A DNA stretch of 64,000 nucleotides from Eumeta japonica (GCA_005406025.1 BGZK01000094.1:1-64000), one strand, 5' to 3'. Numbered from the stretch's first letter, positions 25,801 to 37,937 are shown. Notes: a model not told the origin generated them from the sequence alone. Program-made: numbers and translations.

Positions 25801-28640
25801 TGCTTCAAGATTTATTACCGAATACATCGTTTTTAATATATTTGCTAAAGTATTTATTTGATTGGAACCATTTTTAGAATTAGAATTCTAATAGAGGGAA
25901 ATAACAAATTCTACGTTTATGTTTCAAAACTATATACCTGTCAGAATTAATCGTTTAGTCTTTTTTCTTCTGTATCGTTAAAATATCGTCCCGTCCCACT
26001 CTTAACCCTGGTCTCCATCCTACTCACGATCCTTGTTGTGATCTCAGTTATACTTTCAATTCCTATTCCTGGACATGGGTTTTCTGTTAGCTACGGTCTG
26101 GATTGCGATTCCAGGTTTGTTTTTACCTTAGATCTAACCCACAACACTAATATTGATTCTATTGTCGACGCCAGTCTCGAACTTGGTAATATTATAATTC
26201 GTAGCTTATGCTTTGGCCAGAGGAAAATAACACTTAATTTCATATATCCATTTATTTTACGAATTTCCGGAAATTGCATCTTGTACCTAAAGTATTTCTG
26301 TTTAACTATTGTGTGTCGAATAACAGTAATTTGTTCTGCGTTGTTGAGACTCTCAAACAACAAGGTTTGTTCTTTGCATAGGCACAGATAGTAAGAAAAT
26401 TATATCTAAACTACCCATAAACAAAATACTTAGTCACGTTCCAAACGTGTACGATGTTAGTTTAATCGTAGGGCCATATTGGGTTAAGTGGCCACATCAA
26501 AACAGCTGCCAACGCATGCTAAAAGTACAGATATGAACTCGGCCGGTTAGATTGCAAGTATCTAAGTGAGTGTGTAAAATAGTTAGAATTTAGTCAAACA
26601 CAATTTGGACAACTAAGATTCTAAAAAGTATTTTTATGTACTGTAAATGTTTAACTATACACGGTTAGAATCAAAGTTAAAATATGCATTTTTTTTTATT
26701 CTTTATAAATATACCTAATCATTCCACCAGGTTTATATGTAAATTTAAAAATCTTCTCAGAAAAATTATGGAAACGGGATCCTCAATAATATTATAATAA
26801 TTATCATTATTGACAAATATAAAAAAGGGACTGAACTTGTGTACTTATACGTTTACATTGTTTGGCATAATAATAGGGAACGGAAGAATACAAGCATCCT
26901 TTGTCCGCCATATTTAATCTTTGTATCCCCGCGCGCTGATTGGCGGATACGAAAATATGGTTGCCAAGTCTTCTTATTTTTAGGTACAACCAATACTAGT
27001 GGGTTGCATATTCCGAATTCAGTATAAGTAAATTCGTTGAAAATTTGACTTAATTATATAACAGTTTGCTTATGATTTTTTTCTTGAAATTATACATCAT
27101 CACAAAGTATTTATGAAATGCTGTCTATCTAGATTTGTAACATTAATGATTTGATTTGTTAATTCAATCCGTCTATCTGTGTGTGGACACTTATTATGTC
27201 GTTATTCCTAAAATAAGTTCATTATATATTATTGTATGTTATTATAGGACTTTCTTGTTTTGTAAGTTTTGATGTTCGTTGAATTTCATTCATCAAGACT
27301 TTTTAATTTTTTTTTATGTCTTTAAAAAGAGGACTGACTTGAGTATTCAGTAAAGCTTGAAAGAAACACAAAGCCCATTTAAAAAAATATATTATCATGG
27401 CGAAGTAGGTGACATCTTTGTATCTATCTATGTCATCGTATGTATATATTTTTAATATATACATGCGATGACATAATAATAATCGTTGTTCGGTGTAAAT
27501 ACGTTTTATTGGTATTACTAAATATTAATCTCACAATTTCGCTATCCAAATACAGAAGGCTTACATTGTGACAAAAAGTATATACAAGATTGCATGTGTC
27601 AATTTTATCAAAGTAAACGTGCTTATAGACACTCGATTTTTTCACTTGAAACAAATGTAGATATCCGAACACACATTATGTTTGCTTGTGTTTAAATATG
27701 AAGTATAAAAAAACTAGATATCCATCATATTCTGGATATCTCTTTTTTTATTTGGGTTAATATGATATTATAAACAAATTAAGAATTGTGATTTTAAATC
27801 GGAACTGAAAAATTATGGTATATTTTTATAAATTTTTAAGAGTGAAAAATTCGGATTTTGAATACTATATATTTTGAATACAAAAGTAAACAAGAACACA
27901 AACAAAGATAAAAGTAAATCTTACCATAAAATCGATCGATTTTGAGACTCAATTCTATCCATTACGTTGGCACTAATGTCAATCAGTTTTTGATGCATTT
28001 CTCTAGATTTTATTGAGCGTTTTTCATAAATGCTTACTCGATTTTGTCGAGCGTCTAAAAAGTAAAGTCAAGTAGGTAAGGTACATAAATTACAATTATG
28101 TGTATAAAGGAAAATGGAAATAATCTTTAATATCTAAACTGTTTTAAACAATTTAATTGTAATTTTATTTTATTTCAAAAGATTGCGCGATTATTTTGAT
28201 GACATGTTTTTGGTTTTTTTAAAATAGTAAACATGTTACTACATTAATGGTATAAGTTAATTTCTTAATTCCTCTGGAAAGGTTAAATAATCTGTTGCTA
28301 AAAGTAGAGCTAAAGCATAACACAAGGTTTGTGGCCTGTCTACAAACTGCAAACTAATATACTAATATTTATATTAACCATAAACAATAATTATTATTTT
28401 GCTGACATTCTACAATTAACAAACTATTACGAGTTGTCAATAATTTTTCAAAGTATGATATAGTATGTATTATTTGAATCCATAATCATGAATCATCATG
28501 GGCTTATTTTATATTCTTAAACCTTAAAATGAATTCATGGTTTCAGATATTATGTATTTAACTTTCGCACAATAGGTACAATCAAAAGGGATCTCTATGC
28601 AAAATTCACATCAATTTTAATCCGCAAACCGTGAGCGTAT
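25801..28640. other. AT-rich intergenic DNA with an old repeat-like tract
   Basis: 25990-26200 is rich in degenerate TCC(C/T)(A/G)TTCC phrases, like the inner part of the Helitron remnant at 58.5-58.8 kb. The 117-codon frame over it (26038-26391) and its reverse shadow are therefore not called as genes. A 22-bp hairpin at 27429-27475 is listed separately. Nothing else is recognised. Confidence 0.5.
27429..27475. repeat. 22-bp near-perfect hairpin with 3-nt loop
   Basis: Left arm TATGTCATCGTATGTATATA plus TT, right arm its complement with a single G:T-type difference, loop TTT. It is isolated, with no recognised flanking element. Confidence 0.75.
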
Positions 28641-29020
28641 AAACTTTCTCACATGTACATAAAGGTATGAGCCAGGAGCAGTTACAAACAGAGTTATCGT
28701 ACGGGAGCTCGTACGAAGTTATTGGCGGAGTTTCAGTTCTGCGGTAACGGATTAACTCGTCACGGGGCGGTTTACCGACACAGCGTTGCAGGTTCGCGTT
28801 ATGCTGAAAGTGTTCGTTGGTGTGGACATTGACAAATGGTTCTAAGTCGTGTTTTAAGATACCATAGAGGTTAATTTATTATGACGGGTGCACCTAGTTT
28901 GGTCGGTTTCACGTTTCTGCCCTCGTTCGATGCGGAGTGAGTTGTTTAGTTCGGCTTAGACGACGTTTCCGGCGAGTTGCCGGATATCTGCGGTGTTCCT
29001 TTGAATCGCGAATACAATTT
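28641..29020. promoter_or_regulatory. Moderately GC-rich island
   Basis: Non-repetitive block of raised GC (CGTACGGGAGCTCGTACG near-palindrome, GTCACGGGGCGGTTTACCG, CGACGTTTCCGGCGAGTTGCC). Candidate conserved regulatory element. Confidence 0.3.
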
Positions 29021-29320
29021 CACGAATGTCACTGTATATAAAATTTGAATTATATAATTTTGATCGCATAATACAAGGTATACATTTGCCGGTCCTATCA
29101 ATTAAGTATACCATCAATATTCAACAAAGAATAATTTAAATTCTTCTATACAATTCTCAAGGATGCAATGAATTATATAAAAAAATAAACTCCTTCAAAT
29201 GTTAAAATCTTTACAATTAGACAAATGAAAACATAATAAATACAATATTCTTATACAGGAACTAACATAAGCCGATTTGAATTCACAACCTCATATTAAA
29301 CGAAACCTTTATTAAGGCCG
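29021..29320. other. AT-rich spacer
   Basis: No gene or repeat recognised in this short AT-rich stretch between two GC-rich islands. Confidence 0.6.
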
Positions 29321-29520
29321 TCAGTGTTCGGGGCTCAGCCCGCCGGCCACATTTCCGAAGTTACGTCCTTCCGCCGAGACGGGGGTAATTTAATAAATAC
29401 CTACCTACACACTCGGGGAAACTCATTCCGCTTCATCTACGACGGCGGTCATTCGGCCCGCGCCGCCGCTGATTAAATAATATAAATGCTCATCTTCTTT
29501 CGCGTCGCTGCCTTTGTCTG
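29321..29520. promoter_or_regulatory. GC-rich island
   Basis: CAGCCCGCCGGCCACATTTCC and GGCGGTCATTCGGCCCGCGCC lie in AT-rich surroundings. The island includes GGCCACATTTCC and TGATTAAATAATATAAATG. Candidate cis-regulatory element. Confidence 0.3.
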
Positions 29521-29556
29521 TATGCTTAACTGGTGTTATATCCATCTTTGTCTCTA

Positions 29557-29594
29557 AATTTCCGATGACGTCTCTAAAGACGTCATCGGAAATT
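29557..29594. repeat. Perfect 17-bp hairpin with 4-nt loop
   Basis: Arms AATTTCCGATGACGTCT and AGACGTCATCGGAAATT around CTAA. The arms include TGACGTC, a CRE-like half-palindrome. Confidence 0.85.
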
Positions 29595-31260
29595 CACGAT
29601 ATTAATTTTCAAAGTAAATGTCTGGTACCTGAAGGCGTTTCACGGTGGGGCTGACAAAGTCTTCCAAAATCAACTGCGCCGCAAAGTTTACGCAAAGTAT
29701 TTTGAACCTGTACGGACCCTTAGTTTCTACAGAATTTGCGCTAAAAGACTTAGTTTTTTTAAGGGAAAAACAGAATTTTAAATATTATGACGTAAGTCCA
29801 TGTTAATGGAATAATTTTCAAGATGCGAATGAAAAAAAATTAAATATTCTTGGACTGATTGACGAAGTTCATTGTAAAAATGACAAGAGTAATTGGAATT
29901 AGAATATTAGTAAATACAAATGAAACTTCTCATGAAAGACCTCTTATACGCTTGACTAAGTAACTTAATTTGAATTTATAAATGTGTATAAAAGAAAATG
30001 AATCTCATCAAAAACATACGGCTAACTTTTCATCAGTATCGTCTTTATTTTATTTTTAACTACAAGAAATATATGATACAAAAAATATATAAACATTTTT
30101 AATTACGTTATTATTAGTAGCGTTCTGACAATTTAAATATGTAAAACAATATTTTAAAAAATAAAGAAAATTTCCTGTGTGACGATAATTTTCTAATTGA
30201 AAAATGGAGTACTAGTTTTTGTTGATGTACTGAGAGTCTTTAAAACTTGTCAAGTATAGTCTGCAGACTTATAAATTCACACAATAATATCTTCAGAATT
30301 TGCATGCGTAACACGTTTCGTTTATTTTTTTAAATAACAAAATACACATAGTCTAAACGAAAAATGATCTGTTTCTTGTATGGATTTGATAAAAAAAAAT
30401 GTACTTCTTAATCTTTACCTATTTTTAAAACAGTAACATAGAACTAAAGTCTTATATGGTGGTTTTAGTGTGATATTCTTGTTTTTAAGCACTTTTTGTT
30501 ATAATTTTATATCGATAAAATCATAATTATTAAATTGCTTTTCAAAAATAAAGTGAAATAAATTAGGTGTAACAAATGTACCTACGCAGGTATTTGTTTG
30601 AAACAAAAAACATGCGATTGTATATTTTAGAAACAAATCACGTAGAAAAGAAAATATCAGATATCGAATAAATTAAACGTCTCAACGAAACGCATTGTTT
30701 TTCAGACTGTATATTATTCAAAGTTTGCTTCGGGATTTTATTGACGAAATCTCCAGAAAGTGCGCAACAACTCCGCTGAATATTCAACGAGTTTTTGCGT
30801 GGAGGCCGATGAAAGAAAAAGAAAAAAAAAAGTACTTTTCATAATAGATGGCCCAATTTCTCCAAACAAGCAATTGACATTCATATCACCGCGGCCGTTG
30901 TCCGCGCCGCCTCGTCACCCCCTTTGTGCCGTTGTTAATTTGAGCTTTGGTCTATTCTTTGGCCGCTTTTACCCTCGTTCCCGTTGTATTTTGATTCTAA
31001 TCTATACACTGACACTTTTTAGATAAATACACATGTATGATTAGATTTAAGATTGTGTCGATTGTTGCGATTTTTTATGAATATATTTTTTTCTAAGTAT
31101 CATATTCAGTGTTTATAGTGGATTTCTTTAAAAATCTAACTTTTGTATTTGATCTCACGGCGGAACTTTGCAAATATTTTGTCATATTATGTTTTCTATG
31201 GCCGAAGAGGATCATAAAATAGCATCGGTTTAAAAGTTTTACATATATAGGATATAATGC
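29595..31260. other. AT-rich intergenic DNA with a GC-rich patch
   Basis: 30885-30990 (CACCGCGGCCGTTGTCCGCGCC) is GC-rich. The 88-codon frame covering it (30760-31026) has no recognisable features. No other element seen. Confidence 0.5.
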
Positions 31261-31266
31261 GGATTG

Positions 31267-31740
31267 TCATCACAATAGCGCCCGCTGTCCTCAAGGGATC
31301 TTACTGAAATTTAGCACACTTATTTTACAGGCAATTGCCTTAAACGAGTACGAAGACAACTTAATTCGGCTAATTAGTTTAGAAAGGATGGTACTTTGAA
31401 ACAACTAAAAAACTATTTATTTCAATAGCTTTTTCACAAAACAACTTTTGAACAATGACATTTAGCTCATTTCTGTAAAAATCACGTAATAGCTTATAAA
31501 ATAGGCGTTAAGTTAAATTTTCTAACTTTTATTTTATAGTAATTTTGACCACTTTTAACACATTTCGCAATTGATTGGATTGGTTATGGAATATTGAAAA
31601 AATGACATCACGATAGTGCCCACAATTCTCAAGGGATCTTAATGAAACTTAGCAAACTTATTGTATAGAAAATAAGTTAGAAGATGAGTTAATTCGGCTA
31701 ATTGGTTAAGAAACGGTGGCCACTTGAAATTTTGAAAATT
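31267..31740 (+). repeat. Diverged direct duplication, ~340-bp period
   Basis: CATCACAATAGCGCCC...CTCAAGGGATCTTACTGAAA...TTAATTCGGCTAATTAG (about 31269-31400) is repeated as CATCACGATAGTGCCC...CTCAAGGGATCTTAATGAAA...TTAATTCGGCTAATTGG (about 31606-31737). The offset is near 337 bp and each copy is ~130 bp. The intervening ~200 bp is AT-rich. It may be two units of a tandem or satellite-like repeat or two copies of a short interspersed element. Confidence 0.75.
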
Positions 31741-32330
31741 TAACGAGAAATCTACGTCAATTTTGGATGCCAATGGATTTTTATAATATGCAATTAAGTA
31801 TATATGCAAATTATAATATTTAAATATTGCTATTAAACGAAATATGCTATGCGCCAGCTTATGTTACACATACTTATAAACTAATATGTTATGCTTTTAA
31901 CTTATGAAATTGTTAATAAATGTAAATAGGGATACCCACGTTAACTATGTTATTGATATTAATTACATTTGAAATTGCTCATTTATTACATAATATTTCT
32001 CACTTTTTCTTATATCAAAAATAGCTTTATGTATTGTTTTTGTCAGGCTGCCTATAAAATTATGGATAGCAATCTTTATCGTTTCTTCGATACACAAAAG
32101 TCATATCCATACGGTTTCTGAAAAGTAATTGCTTCATCAAAGATTGAAACAAAATCTATAGACTATAATTTAAAAAAATCATTTTATACATAAAAGCTAT
32201 AATTACTAGAGTTTTTTGTCCTCTTGATTAACTTATAAAGCGTTAAACGGATGACTTTATTTTCTTCTTTGGTGAACACGGTCTGAATTAATACACTCAA
32301 TTATTTATGACATTTATTTTCGCTTAAAAA
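31741..32330. other. AT-rich intergenic DNA
   Basis: No gene or element recognised. Confidence 0.6.
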
Positions 32331-32334
32331 TTTA

Positions 32335-32530
32335 AAGTGGTGAAGCGCGGCACAGCAGCCGGCTTTAATTTAGACCGACCTTGTGTCAAAACATTGCTAG
32401 CGTTGTTCCGAGAAAATTAAAAAAAAAAACACTGTGTTATCTCGCTCGTAACGAGATGATAAAATGGCGGCCTGTCGGGAGATCTCGCAGAGAAAATAGC
32501 TGATTTACATACGAATGGTGATAGCTAGAA
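32335..32530. promoter_or_regulatory. Island with strong YY1/PHO-type site
   Basis: AAAATGGCGGCC (32461-32472) fits the YY1/PHO consensus (reverse GGCCGCCATTTT). It lies beside TATCTCGCTCGTAACGAGAT and GGGAGATCTCGCAGAGAAAA. PHO plus GA-rich motifs are typical of Polycomb response elements, which control Hox loci. Function is inferred. Confidence 0.3.
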
Positions 32531-33560
32531 GCCGAGAGAATATCGATGGTTTAAAAAATATATATTTCATGTGACCGTAACAGTACATATTAATATGTGT
32601 TATCTACTAAACTACAGTAAGTTTAACTTTAGAATTAATTAAATAGCGAAAAGGTTTCAGCATTAGTCGGATAGTAAAATTGTTATTAGATTTTAGATTT
32701 AAAAAACGGTCTTCGATTATTTTCGTTTACTTCTAAATTACCCAAGGTGATTGTTATGCAATTAATATTTTACTATTTGCTGTATTTTGTATTGTTATAA
32801 TTTTCATATTATAATAAAAGTAATTCTAGACGTATTTTATTATTTAAGATTGAAATTTAAATAGAAAATAACACAAAATGTCGCTGGTCACCTTTCTGTG
32901 AAGTAAACTTTATGTCGACGTAATCTGATTACACATTTAACTATTTTCCAAATTTCTATTATATTTTATTATGAGTATTTTATAAGTATAGCAAATGAAA
33001 TCTTTCATCGTTTATCTCTCAACAAACTTAACTACTGATTCAATTATTTCTATGCAAAGACACAAGTATTTAATTTTACCTTTTACGGACCTAACTCGTT
33101 ACGTGAAATTTCCGACAAAGCGCCATATTGTGTCGCAATCCCCAGCTGGAATTCGCAAGATGTAACTTTCACCTACAGGGGGCGTTTACAGCAAAATTTA
33201 CATTTAGAGCACAATTATTACCAGAGAAATGAGCACGCAAAGGGTTTTCGGGTGCGTTTAGGAGCTTAAATTTTTGAAACACAAATAAATTTAAAGCGTA
33301 AAAGCTCGCACATATATTTCTGTAAGTGGAATTTAAATAGTTATTAGAAATAGAATAATTTTATCCTATAATATTATAATGACATAGATCAAATAGAAAG
33401 TAAATAAGGATTTCTATATTGTTTAGCCAGCGTTTGTGTAAAGATTAATCAACAATGTTGCCAGGGTTGGGTAAGTAAACAATCGAAGTTAATAAAGGGC
33501 GATCGTAGACTTTGTATTTGAATATGTGAACAAAGAACTTATACGCTATTTTTGGAAGGC
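32531..33560. other. AT-rich intergenic DNA
   Basis: No gene recognised. 33110-33250 is slightly GC-enriched (GCGCCATATTGTGTCGC, ACAGGGGGCG). Confidence 0.55.
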
Positions 33561-33700
33561 GCACAGAGAGAACCGTCCCGTATATAAGCTCTCGGCGCGA
33601 CGACACGCGCAAGGAATCGCCCGAAATCCATGAATCCCAATGTCGCGGAAAATATAACAAGGCGATTTATATTCGAGGGAGCTACCAGGCTCTTACGTAT
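33561..33700 (+). promoter_or_regulatory. Candidate TATA-box promoter
   Basis: TATATAAG (33581-33588) is preceded by CACAGAGAGAACCG and followed by a GC-rich stretch (CTCTCGGCGCGACGACACGC) where a start about 30 bp downstream would fall. TATATAAG fits a canonical core TATA box better than the AT-tract background. No downstream exon is identified, so this would be a non-coding or distal Abd-B promoter if real. Confidence 0.3.
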
Positions 33701-35000
33701 GTTTTTTTTCTATCAAACTAAATCTGTGCGTATAACGTAGTGCAAACACATGGCTGCGTAAAGTCGTATAAACTACAAATATTATAATTGTTATATTGTA
33801 CGATGATTTTTTTTTGATGGTTCTCGCATTAATACAACGATCTTGTAAAAAAACAGATGAAACATTACATTTTCAAACTAGGTTATTTGCATTTGTCTGT
33901 CAGGTTGCAGTATATGTCTCAATTATTACGTATATCCATAAATCCATATTTACACTTAATAAATGTCACATCAGATACGTGTTTACTATTCTTGTTTGCG
34001 TAATTCATCCGGTTCACGTCAATTAAAATATCTAATAAGAAAATTCAGCAGAAATATACGAATCAGTTTACCTCAAGCGACGTCCGGCGAAGGAAGAGGT
34101 CCTATTAGTTACACAGACGCGCCCCTACGACAGCGTTCGCGGCGAGGGACGTAGGTATTATTTTTTATATGGCACGTCGCCGGTTGAATAACAAAATATT
34201 GTTTTATTCCGAGGAAAGATCTTAATAAAGACCGGAATAACGAGTTTCATTCCGGTCATGCGCATCGGTTTCCTCGTCCGGTGCCTAAAGGGTTTCATAT
34301 TTGATGTAATGGTCATGTTTGAAACCTTAATGATAATGGCTATTTTATATTTTTCTTTTGTTTCGGCGGTTGCCAAGAAGTTTAGTAGATGATGTTTTGG
34401 ACGATAATTGAGTGTCTTACTTATTTGAAATAGTTACATTATTTATAAGTAGTAAGTAAAATCGTTGTTTTCCTTTCTTTCAAATAGTTGTTCATAAGAT
34501 TTTTGAAAACATTATTTTGATAATCCTAAAACGACGTGTAGAAATTAGTAACTGTATATTTATTTCATTAATTTAATGAAATTATATTATGTCCTAATTT
34601 TTTGTTATTCCATGTAAATAAGAATACAAAAAATTTAATTATTTATTAGTTTTTGTATAAATTCAATACAGTACAATGTAAAAGTCGTCGCTGCCATTCG
34701 AATAGAAAATATAAGTATTACAATAAAATTTTAATGAGAAATATTGAATCAGTAACAAATTATATTAAATCACTTGTCATATGGATTCAAAAAGAGCCAT
34801 ACTAAGAAATAGCATATCGACCGGGAAAAATCTTTTATGCCCCAATAAAGATAGAACTTAAAGCCTATAAACGGGGAATTAGTTATCTCGAAAATCGGAG
34901 TATCTCACGGGTGGCATTTATTTTTATAACAGTGAACATCGGTGGGTTCGTTTCAAACTTAATTAGAATTTATAGAGCGTTGCTTTCGAATTACGTTAAA
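33701..35000. other. AT-rich DNA with a GC-rich patch
   Basis: 34070-34290 contains ACGTCCGGCGAAGGAAGAGG, GACAGCGTTCGCGGCGAGGG and CATTCCGGTCATGCGCATCG. It is a candidate regulatory island. The 63- to 76-codon frames here are not supported as genes. Confidence 0.5.
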
Positions 35001-35340
35001 TTCTCGCGTCTGACGCTCTCGCCGGAGGAAGACTTATTTATTCGTCGGAGGCATGCGGAGGCACCGGCGGGGCGCGCGCGGGGCCCGGCGGGGGGAGGGG
35101 ATCCCGAAATAGCAAATAAATGAGACGAAAATGTAAATGTTGCGCTTCAGAGATGAAAAGCCCCGAGGTCGCGCGCCGCCCGCTTGTTAAGCTCCGCGCA
35201 AATACGCCAGAATTAGGTTGCGTCGCGCGCCGCCCGCTGGAAATATCATTTTCGGGGGATGCTCGCCGGTGGCGCCGCGCCGCGCGGCCGTCGCCGATCC
35301 TAGCAGGAAATTGATTTTGTCAGAGCGATTTCTGAAACGT
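35001..35340. promoter_or_regulatory. Strong GC-rich island
   Basis: One of the most GC-rich blocks away from the gene: GGCGGGGCGCGCGCGGGGCC, GTCGCGCGCCGCCCGC occurring near-identically twice (from about 35169 and 35221), and CGGTGGCGCCGCGCCGCGCGG. No convincing gene: frames on the + strand are Arg/Ala-rich, as expected from composition. Candidate CpG-rich promoter or regulatory element. Confidence 0.35.
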
Positions 35341-36475
35341 AACCGGTTTGAAGATCTTATGCTTTAAGCACAAAATTGAGAGGTTGAATAACGTGAGTCA
35401 CGATAAGATTATAATTTGTATTAGAATGAATTTATATTCTGTTATGGATGTGCTAGTGAGAAATGATATTGATTTGCGATAAGAAATCGGCATTCTCTGA
35501 CAACACAAGGCGTACTTATATATTAATAAAAAATTCCCCTATTCTTATGTTGTTATCATAAGGTTATTGAAATTACGATAAGGTAAAGAGTAACTTCACG
35601 GACATCTCATATAATACCAAATGTGTAATAATGCCAGGTATATTAATCGGCTAGTTCTTTGATAGCATTGTATACTTACAATGGCTTAAAATATATTCAA
35701 TTCAAAATAAAAAAAAATCGATATAATATTCTTATTTCAACTTAAATCTGCGACATATATCAAACTTAAAAAATAATTTATATGAAACATTATGAATTAA
35801 TGTAAATATTTAACATGAATGGGTTATTTAGTACTTAAATCTAGTTCACGAGTTCAAATGTGCGTTACCTCTTAATAAAGCCCCTAAAAATATGAGCGAT
35901 AATTAAATGGATTCGGAATGACGTCTAAAATAATGTAATAAAATAGTTTAAAAAACATTTTTTCTTTAAAAAACAAAATCGATGTCAACAATATCAACAT
36001 GATATTTTCTATTGGCATTTGTCTATAGCAACAAATAAATTGTTTTTTTTATCCATCGTTTTATTGTTTATTCAATTAATATCTAATACATTATAAACCT
36101 TTTTTTAGACAGTAATAAAAATTACATAAAACAGTCGTGTCCTAACCAAGTACATGAAACTTTTTTGGAGTCTGTTTTTTTTGTATTTGAGTTTTCGGTT
36201 TTTCTTGTGTTTGGTTACATAATTAGCTGTCTTTTTTTTTTTCATTTCAATTTGTTAATAACTTTAAATTTTTGTATTTGTTGTAAAATCATTTTTATAC
36301 ATTTTTCTAGATGTCATTTCTAATCAAATGAGCTAACCTCCTTCTTTTAAGAGCTTTATCAAGAATTAACGCCGACTTGCACTTATAAATTAGACTATAA
36401 GAAATAAAAAAGTTTTTAGAATGACAATTTTAATGGCAATTCACAAAAGGAAAAAAGGAGGGAAGAGAAAAATGA
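35341..36475. other. AT-rich intergenic DNA
   Basis: No gene or element recognised. Confidence 0.6.
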
Positions 36476-36725
36476 AAACAAGCGAAAAGGAACCACGTCG
36501 CTTTAGCGTCTTCGGTAGCGCTTCCGTTTGAATCGATCACGTACGAAACACTAGATGGGACAACTCGGCATGTGAGACACGTCCAGACGAAACAAACGTG
36601 TTGTGTTTATACAGAGGTTTAGCGGCCGCCGCTCCGCCGCACCCCACGCCCCGGTCCCAGCGCCCGTCCTATTGGCGACGTTATGTTAGCCTGTATACCG
36701 GCGTCATCTAGAACGTAAAGGTGAC
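36476..36725. promoter_or_regulatory. GC-rich island with CCAAT-type site
   Basis: GCGGCCGCCGCTCCGCCGCACC and CCGTCCTATTGGCGACG (reverse CCAAT), preceded by CGATCACGTACG and GTGTTTATACAG. A plausible promoter or enhancer, but no exon follows. Confidence 0.3.
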
Positions 36726-37560
36726 AAACCTCGACCATGGAAATAGTTCAAAAATAAATATAAATATTTTGTTACTATTTAGAGTTTACTCAATGCTCAG
36801 TTTTTAAAGCGTATTGAAAAAATTGAGCTTTAAAAGATGGACATTTCCCTCGTTTCAATATTTTAATAAACACACTGCGTAATATTACTAACTATGAACA
36901 ATAGGCTTAAGTCCAATTTAACAAACAAATATCTTAATGCTTTAATTAGTATACTTGTAACATAATAAAATAATTCACTGCAGTCTGTTCATGAAACATT
37001 TCGCTCGGTTTCAGGAGGTACGGCACGCATACGCCTTAAACTAGCAAAAAGAAACCGTGGTTTGTGTCACGTGCATCCGAACCCATAGGATTTTCCTTCG
37101 AAGGACAAATATTGTTTTTCCAAATAGGTGAGGTTTAATAAAAGTCCGCATAAGTCGGCGACATATGTTGCCCGGGATTATATTGAATCATTGCCGAGCT
37201 GCGGCCCCTTCCCGCCGGGGCCGTCTCTACGCCAATCACTTACTGGCCGGCTACAAAAATTGACTTATGTTAGCGTAGGTACCTACACATCGGCCGTAAA
37301 AAAGTATTCGTCGATAGATACTACCTAATTAATTAGAAAAGTAGATCAGTGTACTTATTCCTTTTAAAGAATCTTACTTTCCTTTTTCGTTAACAAGTAA
37401 ATTGTGCAACATCTCAATCGGAAGATTTATTTGAGAGGAAAATTGTTATACTTAAACTGTCAAACAGTAGGTATTTAAGTTCAGGTATAGTTAATCATAT
37501 GTCCATGTATGAGTTTGCCAGTTTACTAAACTTGTAATCATTATAATAATACTTTTTAAC
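36726..37560. other. Mostly AT-rich DNA with a small GC block
   Basis: 37180-37250 (GAGCTGCGGCCCCTTCCCGCC) is the only distinctive stretch. No gene seen. Confidence 0.5.
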
Positions 37561-37564
37561 ACGC

Positions 37565-37800
37565 TTTTATTAGCTCGGGATGTATCTATGTATGTATGTA
37601 TGTATGTATGTATGTATGAATGTAACAAAATCTTTGAGCACGATTTTCAACGTGTTCTAAACACTTAATAAACTTGAAACTTTGCATACGTCTCAAGGAC
37701 CGATGACAATACAATAATTTGATAAGTTTATCCTCTTATCCTGATCAGGATCGCCAGGATCGAATAATTTCGTCACGTATCGTCTGCGTGAGAGCAAGTG
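37565..37800 (+). repeat. Interspersed-repeat-like segment with TATG microsatellite
   Basis: GCTCGGGATGTATC leads into about nine GTAT/TATG units (37582-37618), then ATGTAACAAAATCTTTGAGC...GGACCGATGACAATACAATA. This layout is familiar from repeated lepidopteran DNA, though I cannot name the family. It abuts the foldbacks at 37802 and 37938 and may be part of the same element. Confidence 0.45.
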
Positions 37801-37801
37801 G

Positions 37802-37861
37802 CTTATTACTGTTACTAAATTCTATTACTGTTTTGTAATAGAATTTAGTAACAGTAATAAG
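37802..37861. repeat. Perfect 27-bp hairpin with 6-nt loop
   Basis: The left arm (37802-37828) starts CTTATTACTGTTACTAAATT and the right arm (37835-37861) is its exact complement. The loop is TGTTTT. Confidence 0.9.
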
Positions 37862-37937
37862 TATTATTAATAATTGAATTATTGTTGTTTTGTTAAAAAT
37901 TACTAATTTTTACCAATCAACCGAACTAAAAAGTGAA

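Noticed and set aside
26038..26391. 117-codon forward frame with hydrophobic C-terminal half
   Set aside because: The first part overlaps a degenerate repeat tract (TTCC/GATTC phrases) also found at 58.5-58.8 kb, a reverse frame of 90 codons mirrors it, and no splice or promoter context supports it.
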